From an uncultured Muribaculaceae bacterium (GTDB lineage Bacteria > Bacteroidota > Bacteroidia > Bacteroidales > Muribaculaceae), in assembly GCA_910585285.1 (NCBI GenBank), contig CAJUDL010000031.1, positions 1 through 42,336 on the forward strand: a stretch of 42,336 nt of DNA. Reading direction: 5' to 3'. The notes below the pieces were generated by a model. That model saw only the letters and a list, made by a program, of their open reading frames with translations. It did not search any database and was not told where the DNA came from. Shown piece after piece: positions 1 to 5,815 of this stretch; positions within the stretch are counted from its first letter, which is position 1, and each line of letters starts with the position of its first letter. The position numbers were made by a program, and so were the translations under genes.

Positions 1-41
1 AAGCCAACACACAGAATCAATATCTTATAGAGTGTTGCCAT
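1..41 (-). CDS. 5' end of a gene running off the left edge
   Basis: Reading left from an ATG at 41-39, the 13 visible codons give MATLYKILILCVG, which looks like the start of a signal peptide or membrane anchor. A promoter-like box (TAACTTTG, minus strand, 52 to 45) lies only three bases before the ATG, as in other leaderless-type starts in this window. Too little is present to name a product. The call rests on the hydrophobic start plus the promoter box and could be chance. Confidence 0.35.
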   Translation of the reverse strand, partial: MATLYKILILCVG

Positions 42-44
42 ACG

Positions 45-52
45 CAAAGTTA
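45..52 (-). promoter_or_regulatory. -7 box for the left-edge gene
   Basis: TAACTTTG on the minus strand fits the Bacteroidetes -7 form TAnnTTTG. It ends three bases before the ATG at 41, so the transcript would be leaderless. No clear TTTG lies about 20 nt upstream. Confidence 0.35.
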
Positions 53-85
53 CAACAAAATTTCGTAACCCAGTGATAATCGGGC

Positions 86-130
86 AAGAAAAATCCGCAT
101 CTCCACGGCTGCAACCATAAAAATGCGGAT
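86..130 (-). terminator. Terminator after the DUF1016 gene
   Basis: On the minus strand an 8-bp perfect stem (ATCCGCAT at 130-123 with ATGCGGAT at 100-93, 22-nt loop) is followed at once by a T-rich run (TTTTCTT). It lies 19 nt past the stop of the nuclease gene, as expected for its terminator. The long loop makes it weaker than a standard hairpin. Confidence 0.55.
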
Positions 131-148
131 AATGCAGAAAATGCAATG

Positions 149-1225
149 TTATTTCAGCTCTAACTCAATGTCCTCTATTGAGGGCAGGGAACTCTTGAAT
201 TCGTCTGGGATGAATTTAGTCAGTTGGAATTCTGCCACGCCGATAGGCTGTGATGACGATTCAAGTGCATATTGAGCAAGCACATTATCTTTATCCTTGC
301 ATATCAGCAACCCGATAGTGGGGTTATCCTGTTCGGTTTTCAGTATGTGATTTACCGCTGTCATATAGGTGCCGAGCTGCCCTATGTCGCCGGCTCCGAA
401 TGTGCCAGTTTTGACTTCGATCACACAATAAGCGTGCAATTTTATATTATAAAACAGTAAATCAATAAATTGCTCCGTGTGGCCGACCTTAAGACGGTAT
501 TCTTCTCCGACATAGGCAAAACCGGAACCAAGTTCGAGCAGAAAACGGGATATATTTGACATCAGAGCCTTTTTCAACTCACGTTCCTTATATGGCTCGG
601 TCATTTCGGTAAAGTCGAAAATATACGGGTCTTTGGTCAATTCCTGGGCAAGGTCGCTGTCGGGAGCCGGCAGCAGACGAGAAAAACTTGTCAACGCCTT
701 GCCTTGACGCAGATGCAGATTAGTGTCAATAAATGATTTCAAAATATTTCTCGACCAACCCTCTTCGACAACCTTATGAGCATAGAATAGCGCGGTATCC
801 CGTTCTCCTTTTTCGAAATATTTATCTATCAGTGTCCGATGATGCCCCCATGGAACAGAAAATATAAAATCGCCCACAAGTTGTGGGCATATCTCTGTTT
901 CAGAATCGCCCACAAGTTGTGGGCAATTTGTAGCTGGCTCACTATAAAGAAGATACATCTTCTTCATATATTGCAGGTTCTGCCGAGAAAAGCCCTCTGA
1001 TTCTGGAATAGCCTCTTTCAAATCCTGACTGAGATTCCGATAGAAACTGCTGCCATAAACATTCTCGGCATCACGAGCCACGATGTCACGACCGAGCGAC
1101 CAGTAGAAGCGCAGCATCTCGCAGTTCACTTGGGCAGCAGCCTTAATCTGACTGCGGCGGTATCGTTCTTTCAACTCCTGTATCCACTGGGAGTATTCGG
1201 CATCGGTTTTTATCAGCTTGCTCAT
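149..1225 (-). CDS. DUF1016 (YhcG-like) PDDEXK nuclease
   Basis: A 358-residue protein of the DUF1016/YhcG family, which joins an N-terminal helical domain to a C-terminal PD-(D/E)XK nuclease fold and is common in bacterial defence and mobile islands. The nuclease half shows an acidic strand (QFIDLLFY) followed by the VIEVKTG motif, giving the D...ExK catalytic signature, then a GQLGTY helix. The N-terminal half has the usual YWSLGRDI and SRQNLQYMKKMY segments, and PWGHH stands before the nuclease half. Oddly, CPQLVGD occurs twice about twelve residues apart just before PWGHH. The ATG at 1225 fits a minus-strand box TAATTTTG at 1261-1254. The gene stands alone beside the integrase. Family assignment is firm; the biological target is not known from sequence. 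Confidence 0.9.
   Translation of the reverse strand: MSKLIKTDAEYSQWIQELKERYRRSQIKAAAQVNCEMLRFYWSLGRDIVARDAENVYGSSFYRNLSQDLKEAIPESEGFSRQNLQYMKKMYLLYSEPATNCPQLVGDSETEICPQLVGDFIFSVPWGHHRTLIDKYFEKGERDTALFYAHKVVEEGWSRNILKSFIDTNLHLRQGKALTSFSRLLPAPDSDLAQELTKDPYIFDFTEMTEPYKERELKKALMSNISRFLLELGSGFAYVGEEYRLKVGHTEQFIDLLFYNIKLHAYCVIEVKTGTFGAGDIGQLGTYMTAVNHILKTEQDNPTIGLLICKDKDNVLAQYALESSSQPIGVAEFQLTKFIPDEFKSSLPSIEDIELELK
872..924. repeat. Duplicated 17-bp palindrome inside the DUF1016 gene
   Basis: GCCCACAAGTTGTGGGC is a perfect inverted repeat around a central G. It occurs at 872-888 and again at 908-924, exactly 36 nt apart, so the frame is kept and the peptide CPQLVGD is repeated in the protein. Confidence 0.85.
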
Positions 1226-1253
1226 GCTTTACATTCTTGAAACTATCCTATTA

Positions 1254-1261
1254 CAAAATTA
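1254..1261 (-). promoter_or_regulatory. -7 box of the DUF1016 gene
   Basis: TAATTTTG on the minus strand, 28 nt upstream of the ATG at 1225. It fits TAnnTTTG; no good -33 TTTG is seen at the usual spacing. Confidence 0.4.
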
Positions 1262-1311
1262 CAAAAATATTCTGATACTGAGAGCATAATTAATCCTATT
1301 ACCGGCTATTG

Positions 1312-2661
1312 TCAATCCAGCAGCCCTACAAGTTCCTTTTTGATGTCCTCGTCAATCTCGCGGTAGCGTGCGAAGGCTTTGCTACCCTCCTTATGCCCGG
1401 ACAATGCACCGACAAGACTGGGGTCTTTTACCTTCTTATAGAGGTTGCCGACAAAGGTACGACGTGCCATGTGGCTGCTGGCTATCTCGTTTATGGGGCG
1501 GCGTTCTTCTTCTCCGGTTTTTGGGTTGAGGACGGTAACGACTCGTGTTATTCCACAGGCCGTAAAAATACTTTTGATTGCATCGTTGTATTTCTGCGTA
1601 CTGATAAAGGGGAACAACCGACCTTTCTTGTCGATACCTTTATATTTCTCGACCAGTGCCAATGCCCGCTTATTCAATGGAACGCGAATAACCTCAGGCC
1701 GTTCTCCCTTAGTCTTGTTGGGCATATATTCTACGGCTCCGTCGATGATGCTCTCCGGGGTCATCTCTATCAGGTCAGATACGCGACAGCCGATAAGACA
1801 TTGAAATATAAAAATATCACGTTGAACCGCCAATGCCGCTTTCTCCGAAAAATCAAAATCGGCAATTTTATCCCGCTCCTCGATGCTTATATAATATGGA
1901 GTGCCATATTTTTCCGCCCCTATGCTTGTGCAGGATGCGAAAGGTGTGCGGGTGATGTAGCCACGTTTGACACACCAGTTGAAGAACGCCCTCAGCCTTT
2001 TCATAATGGCTATTACGGCATTATGACCACGCTGTTCGGGCTTGCGAGGTTTGCGCTTTGATTTCACGACCTCAGATACATCCTTATATATGGAGGGATA
2101 TTTTTCGTATATCTTTGGCTCGTCAATCACAAACTGCTTGAAAGCATCCACCATTTCACCGGTGAACTCTTCAAGTTTGAGAGAGAAATTCTGTCGTGTC
2201 GATTTTCGTTTGTATTTCTCATATCTCTCCAGCAATCGAGCCAACACGCGATAATGGCTCGATAACTTTGTACCATCCTGTGTAGTATCGAGATACTCAT
2301 TGAAGGTATCGAAGAAATTCCTGCTGACAGGAGTAGTCTCAAACAGTTCCGGGTGATTGTGGCGCATTATGGCATCCTCGAAAAATTCCTTTGAAAGAAG
2401 ATTCTGAGGTGTATTGACGCAAAGGGATACCAATCTGCTTTCCAACGAAACAAGATTGTCGCTGATTGTTTGTAAATTTGCAAGGGTCTTACGGTCGGCT
2501 CTCGGCATTATGAATTTTCCATCACGAAACCGAGACGGATCGACGAATATGCCACTTTTGAGTCTTAGACGCAAATCGCGAGACACTGACAGGCGAAGCA
2601 TGATTTCCGATTCGCCGTTACTGTTGACCTTAGAGGAGAGAGACCTTGTTATAGTAGCCAT
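1312..2661 (-). CDS. Tyrosine recombinase (phage-type integrase)
   Basis: A full-length site-specific recombinase of about 449 residues that would integrate or excise a mobile element. The N-terminal part is the Bacteroidetes Arm-DNA-binding type (MATITRSLSSKVN, then LRLKSGIFVDPSRF), followed by a SAM-like core-binding domain and a C-terminal catalytic domain. The first catalytic arginine lies in LIGCRVSDLIEM, the HxxR box in SSHMARRTF, and the tyrosine in a KAFARYREID segment after GALSGHKEG. An ATG exists at 2730, but a promoter (TTTG, 19 nt, TAAATTTG) lies between 2728 and 2698, so I start at 2661, which also gives the usual family N-terminus. It reads away from the attachment-like core at 2894. 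Confidence 0.92.
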   Translation of the reverse strand: MATITRSLSSKVNSNGESEIMLRLSVSRDLRLRLKSGIFVDPSRFRDGKFIMPRADRKTLANLQTISDNLVSLESRLVSLCVNTPQNLLSKEFFEDAIMRHNHPELFETTPVSRNFFDTFNEYLDTTQDGTKLSSHYRVLARLLERYEKYKRKSTRQNFSLKLEEFTGEMVDAFKQFVIDEPKIYEKYPSIYKDVSEVVKSKRKPRKPEQRGHNAVIAIMKRLRAFFNWCVKRGYITRTPFASCTSIGAEKYGTPYYISIEERDKIADFDFSEKAALAVQRDIFIFQCLIGCRVSDLIEMTPESIIDGAVEYMPNKTKGERPEVIRVPLNKRALALVEKYKGIDKKGRLFPFISTQKYNDAIKSIFTACGITRVVTVLNPKTGEEERRPINEIASSHMARRTFVGNLYKKVKDPSLVGALSGHKEGSKAFARYREIDEDIKKELVGLLD

Positions 2662-2697
2662 ATTGAGAGAGGTTTTGATTACAGGTACAAATTTACT

Positions 2698-2728
2698 AAA
2701 ATTTGTCCACGCACCAAAATTTCTGTCC
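2698..2728 (-). promoter_or_regulatory. Integrase promoter
   Basis: On the minus strand TTTG (2728-2725), a 19-nt spacer and TAAATTTG (2705-2698) match the Bacteroidetes -33/-7 consensus. It sits inside the 5' extension of the reading frame and so decides the start at 2661. Confidence 0.7.
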
Positions 2729-2893
2729 ACGTTTTGTCCACATCCTTTGCCACTACTTGAGCTTCATTGAAATCGCAGGTGCAACGCTCAGTCCATGAAC
2801 ATTCACTTAATATTCTGATAACCAATTGCTATCAGATAATGTTGATTTGTACCTTAGACTCAATCAGATTCAACGAGATTCATAATTACAACT

Positions 2894-2907
2894 CCAAGTA
2901 GGACCAC
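2894..2907. other. Attachment-core-like 14-mer, left copy
   Basis: CCAAGTAGGACCAC matches CCAAGTGGGACCAC at 17455-17468 in 13 of 14 positions. In both places the 14-mer is followed within about 35 nt by a terminator-like hairpin. I infer a recombination core (att-like) with the integrase gene just to the left. The exact crossover cannot be proved from one sequence. Confidence 0.45.
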
Positions 2908-2920
2908 TTCTTGAAAATCA

Positions 2921-2957
2921 AGCAGTTACGAAATAAATCGTAGCTGCTTTTTCTTTT
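2921..2957 (+). terminator. Rho-independent terminator beside the attachment-like core
   Basis: An 11-bp stem with one G-T pair (AGCAGTTACGA 2921-2931 with TCGTAGCTGCT 2938-2948), loop AATAAA, then TTTTCTTTT. It has no intact gene immediately upstream on the plus strand, so it may be the 3' end of a locus used as an integration target. Confidence 0.7.
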
Positions 2958-2959
2958 GC

Positions 2960-3060
2960 GTTGAACACAAATCTGAACACAACTCCGCGCCAACTCATTT
3001 CAGCCGCCCATGGCAGGCTTCCGTATTCATGCTCCTGTGTTCAAATTCTGTGTTCAAACA
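2960..3060. repeat. Inverted pair of doubled TGAACACA octamers
   Basis: TGAACACA occurs at 2962-2969 and 2974-2981, and in reverse (TGTGTTCA) at 3036-3043 and 3049-3056. The arms are near-perfect inverted repeats of about 23 nt separated by about 53 nt. Doubled spaced octamers beside an integrase and an att-like core look like binding sites for integrase arms or for an accessory protein. Confidence 0.6.
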
Positions 3061-3254
3061 ATAGCTGATGAAAAGGAAATAATAAGGGAGAGACTTTCTT
3101 TGGTCCGGTGGATTTTTCGGGTGTTTGGCTTTTCTTTTGCCCAGCCCTATATATGGGTTTAGGTTTAGTCGGGCATATATAACGCCCGAACCAAACCAAA
3201 AGGGATTCTACAAATAAATTTATAGATGTATCATTAACCGAGACAAGATATGAC
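3061..3254. other. Intergenic DNA with small hairpins
   Basis: No gene is seen here. A short hairpin CGGGC-ATATATAAC-GCCCG lies near 3170. The region leads into the WYL promoter. Confidence 0.4.
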
Positions 3255-3262
3255 TAACTTTG
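3255..3262 (+). promoter_or_regulatory. -7 box of the WYL operon
   Basis: TAACTTTG matches TAnnTTTG and lies 22 nt before the ATG at 3285. No good -33 element is visible. Confidence 0.5.
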
Positions 3263-3284
3263 TAGTGTAAAAGTCCGATGCAAT

Positions 3285-4187
3285 ATGAACCAACTGCAAA
3301 AATACACCTGGCTGATTGACACAATCCGCCGTGCCGGAAAAATTACCCATAAGGATTTGTCCGATAAATGGGAACGAAACAAAGACTTGAGTGACTGTAA
3401 ACCGCTCCATCGTGCCACGTTCAATCGCTGGCGCGACGCTATATTTAGCCAGTTCGGAATAATCATCGACTGCCAAAAAACAGGAGGCTATCTCTATTAT
3501 ATCGCCAATCCGGAGGACATCGACGAGGACAAGCTGAAAAAATGGATGCTCGATTCCTTTGCATTGGGCAATATTATCGGGGAGAACCTCTCTCTGAAAG
3601 GACATATCATAGTTGATGAGATACCGTCAGGGCGTGACCATCTGACAACAATACTTGAAGCGATGAAAGAGAATCGAGTTGTCAATATCACATATCGGCC
3701 GTTCAAGAAATCTCATGGATATACGTTCCCGATTGAGCCGTATTGTGTCAAGCTATTCGAGAACCGTTGGTATGTGCTTGCGCACAACAACCGCGATGAA
3801 ATCAAGATTTATGGACTTGACCGTCTGAAGGATGTCGAGGTTACGGAAGATACATATAAGCTTCCGAAAACCTTTGATGCCGACAGCTTCTTTTCCACAG
3901 CCTACGGAGTGGTAATCGGCTACAATGTACCGCCGGCACGCATCGTGATACGTGCCAATGAAAATCACAAACATTACTTGAAATCCCTTCCGCTCCATTT
4001 CAGTCAGCATCTGATTGAGGACTGTGGCGAGTATGCCGATTTTGAGTTATATCTTTCGCCGACATACGACTTTGTAATGAAGCTGCTCCAGTATGGATCG
4101 ATGATAGAGGTAATAAGTCCGGCATCACTGCGTAGGACTATGAAGGGATGGATTTCAGAAATGTATGAACTCTATAAAAACGACTGA
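3285..4187 (+). CDS. WYL-domain transcriptional regulator
   Basis: A 300-residue cytoplasmic protein with a helix-turn-helix-like N-terminus (MNQLQKYTWLIDTI, ITHKDLSDKW) and a WYL ligand-binding domain in the middle. The WYL core is ENRWYVLAHN followed by IKIYGLDRLKDVEV, and a WCX-like C-terminal segment follows. WYL proteins bind nucleic acid or nucleotides and frequently control defence loci. It is followed after two bases by a 3'-5' exonuclease frame, a pairing I know from other Bacteroidetes genomes, so the two probably share one transcript. Start choice: first ATG after a TAACTTTG box. Confidence in the family is high; the controlled genes are inferred only from position beside the defence genes. 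Confidence 0.9.
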   Translation: MNQLQKYTWLIDTIRRAGKITHKDLSDKWERNKDLSDCKPLHRATFNRWRDAIFSQFGIIIDCQKTGGYLYYIANPEDIDEDKLKKWMLDSFALGNIIGENLSLKGHIIVDEIPSGRDHLTTILEAMKENRVVNITYRPFKKSHGYTFPIEPYCVKLFENRWYVLAHNNRDEIKIYGLDRLKDVEVTEDTYKLPKTFDADSFFSTAYGVVIGYNVPPARIVIRANENHKHYLKSLPLHFSQHLIEDCGEYADFELYLSPTYDFVMKLLQYGSMIEVISPASLRRTMKGWISEMYELYKND

Positions 4188-4189
4188 CC

Positions 4190-4679
4190 ATGAAAGATTT
4201 TGTCGCAATAGATTTTGAAACGGCCAATCGCCGGCGGTCAAGTGTATGCAGCGTCGGCATTGTCGTGGTGCGCGGAGGCGAGATAGTCGATAAATACTAT
4301 TCCCTGATCCAGCCGACGCCCAATTATTACACATATTGGACAACCGAAGTCCACGGTCTTACCCGCCGTGATACCGACGGTCTGCAAAAATTCCCTGAGG
4401 TAGGGGCACAGATAGAGCCCAAGATTCAAGGGCTACCTCTTGTAGCCCACAACAAGCCCTTCGATAAAAGCTGTCTGAAAGCCGCTTTTGCTGAATACGG
4501 GGATGGAATATCCCTACTATGAATTTTACAGCACCCTTACCGCATCGCGCCGTTGCCTTAACATTTCCAGTCATCAACTGCACCTCTCGGCGGCCGCTTG
4601 CGGCTACGACATGGAAAACCACCATCACGCCCTTGCCGATGCCGAAGCCTGTGCCGCCATCGCATTAAAATTTTTATGA
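4190..4679 (+). pseudogene. DnaQ-like 3'-5' exonuclease, frameshifted
   Basis: A DEDD-type exonuclease (RNase T / DnaQ epsilon fold) of about 162 residues when repaired. The first frame (4190-4522) has the ExoI motif AIDFETA, and HNKPFDKSCL supplies the ExoII aspartate. The second frame (open to 4679) carries the ExoIII motif HHHALADAEA. The frame breaks at 4499-4502, where GGGG stands in place of GGG: with one G fewer the reading is EYGMEYPYYEF, the normal family sequence. As written, the first product lacks ExoIII and should be inactive. The extra base is either a real inactivating or phase-variable change in a G run, or a sequencing error. It starts two bases after the WYL gene and probably acts with it. 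Confidence 0.85.
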
Positions 4680-4717
4680 GAGCTTATCTTGTCACCAAAA
4701 TTGAGACAGCTTAATAT

Positions 4718-4725
4718 TATTTTTG
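4718..4725 (+). promoter_or_regulatory. -7 box of small-protein gene copy 1
   Basis: TATTTTTG matches TAnnTTTG, 26 nt before the ATG at 4752. The same arrangement (TAATTTTGCAT) precedes copy 2. Confidence 0.5.
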
Positions 4726-4751
4726 CATCGTAAACTTAAATATAACCAGAT

Positions 4752-4970
4752 ATGTCACTCTTTAAGGTAACAACAAAACGCCTCCTCCTTAGTGGAGGCA
4801 AGCGACTCGAAGCCGGCATGACAGCCGAAGTGTCTTACAATGGAAGCACTCTTCCTTTTACGAACTCAACTGTAAAATCTGAAATCCAGCGTCAGTTCAA
4901 AGTGAAGTACAATGTGGATTTTCCAGCCGGTTACATGAACGGCAATGAACTTAAAGTGGAGAAGGTTTAA
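4752..4970 (+). CDS. 72-residue protein, tandem copy 1
   Basis: A small acidic/basic soluble protein, MSLFKVTTKRLLLSGG..., predicted mainly beta with a C-terminal NGNELKVEKV strand. It has no signal peptide or membrane segment. A second copy at 5414 differs at only a handful of residues. It resembles small DUF proteins found beside mobile elements in Bacteroidetes (DUF6140-like from memory, not verified). It has its own promoter box and a downstream hairpin that copy 2 shares, so the duplicated unit was gene plus terminator. Function unknown; its place between the regulator pair and the KAP operon suggests an accessory or defence role, which is inference. Confidence 0.8.
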   Translation: MSLFKVTTKRLLLSGGKRLEAGMTAEVSYNGSTLPFTNSTVKSEIQRQFKVKYNVDFPAGYMNGNELKVEKV

Positions 4971-4978
4971 AATTTAGG

Positions 4979-5012
4979 TGTCTGGAGCAACTGACAGATG
5001 TTGCCCCAGACA
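4979..5012 (+). terminator. Terminator hairpin after copy 1
   Basis: A 13-bp stem with one A-C mismatch: TGTCTGGAGCAAC (4979-4991) and GTTGCCCCAGACA (5000-5012), 8-nt loop. The T tract after it is poor (TTCATTTAT). The same hairpin follows copy 2. Confidence 0.6.
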
Positions 5013-5093
5013 TTCATTTATCCCAAGATTGACAGCAATAACACAGCCTGTAAATATGTTGTGAAACATATTCTCTGTCTCACTAATATTTCG

Positions 5094-5101
5094 TAATTTT
5101 G
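5094..5101 (+). promoter_or_regulatory. -7 box upstream of the structured insert and copy 2
   Basis: TAATTTTG matches TAnnTTTG. It lies about 310 nt from the copy 2 ATG; without the intervening insert it would be only about 20 nt from it, as in copy 1. Confidence 0.45.
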
Positions 5102-5110
5102 CATTTGAAT

Positions 5111-5410
5111 AACAATCAAAATTTCAAAATACAAGGAAGACAAAGATATATACATAACGATTTGCATTAACATGCAATGACCATATCTCGATTCGGTTAA
5201 ATCTGGTAAATCTAACTAAAGGGTCGAAAGAATAGGTCAAAGCCTGCTTGGTGCGTCCTCTCACGAGGGCACAGGCTGCTTTCTCTAATTCTTGACCCAA
5301 AGGCAATACCAGAGCCTAACCGAAAAGAGTAAGAAAAAGAGTGTTGTGTCCTCTTTTTGATACAACCGGAGAAAGCCGATGACCGATAGACGGAGGCGCA
5401 AAAACAATCA
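5111..5410 (+). ncRNA. Structured 292-nt insert or leader RNA flanked by AACAATCA
   Basis: The octamer AACAATCA stands at 5111-5118 and 5403-5410, bracketing 5119-5402 plus one octamer copy. The enclosed sequence has no convincing gene but folds end to end. A small hairpin TTGCAT/ATGCAA lies at 5162-5177. An outer helix pairs 5192-5199 with 5317-5324 and 5202-5208 with 5307-5313. A middle helix pairs 5221-5225 with 5294-5298 and 5228-5233 with 5288-5293. An inner hairpin spans 5241-5277. An H-type pseudoknot has stem 5334-5341/5351-5358, with loop bases 5343-5347 pairing 5362-5366. A final hairpin at 5375-5397 includes GGAGG (5392-5396). It may be a mobile structured RNA or a regulatory leader. 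I do not recognise it as a known RNA family. Confidence 0.5.
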
Positions 5411-5413
5411 GAG

Positions 5414-5632
5414 ATGTCACTCTTTAAGGTAACAACAAAACGCCTTCTCCTTAGTGGAGGCAAGCGACTCGAAGCCGGCATGACAGCCGAAGTGTCTTAC
5501 AATGGGAACACCCTCCCTTTTTCAAACGCAACTGTAAAATCTGAAATCCAGCGTCAATTCAAAATGAAATACAATGTGGATTTCCCGACCGGTTACATGA
5601 ACGGCAATGAACTTGTAGTGGAGAAACTTTAA
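5414..5632 (+). CDS. 72-residue protein, tandem copy 2
   Basis: A paralogue of the protein at 4752: the first 31 residues are identical, and the few differences are scattered over the second half (for example NGNTLPFSNA against NGSTLPFTNS). DNA identity begins two bases before the ATG and runs through the terminator hairpin, so the duplication is recent. The difference in context is the roughly 290-nt structured segment placed between its promoter box and its ATG. That segment could delay or control translation, since a GGAGG lies in the last hairpin. Function unknown. Confidence 0.8.
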   Translation: MSLFKVTTKRLLLSGGKRLEAGMTAEVSYNGNTLPFSNATVKSEIQRQFKMKYNVDFPTGYMNGNELVVEKL

Positions 5633-5640
5633 ACTTAACT

Positions 5641-5683
5641 TGTCCGGGGCAACTGGCAGATGTTGCCCCCAGACATCTTTTTT
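5641..5683 (+). terminator. Terminator after copy 2
   Basis: The stem TGTCCGGGGCAAC (5641-5653) pairs with GTTGCCCCCAGACA (5662-5675) with one bulge, followed by TCTTTTTT. It is stronger than the equivalent hairpin after copy 1. Confidence 0.8.
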
Positions 5684-5815
5684 ATCCATGAGACCGGCAG
5701 GAATAGCACACTCCTTAAATATTGTGGACATGAATCATCAGGTCTTGCAATGTTAACTTCTGGCATCAATTCAGATTATACCCTTGGTTCAAACAAAGAC
5801 AAACATTCCCATTAA

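Noticed and set aside
1309..2061. A 250-codon plus-strand open frame
   Set aside because: Antisense to the catalytic half of the integrase, which is a clear family member.
2730..2957. tRNA or tmRNA end as the integration target next to the integrase
   Set aside because: I could not fold an acceptor stem with a T-arm and CCA; only a terminator hairpin is present.
5119..5410. Structured insert considered as a retron msr-msd or a group II intron
   Set aside because: There is no reverse transcriptase in the window and no domain V-like hairpin or GUGYG start.
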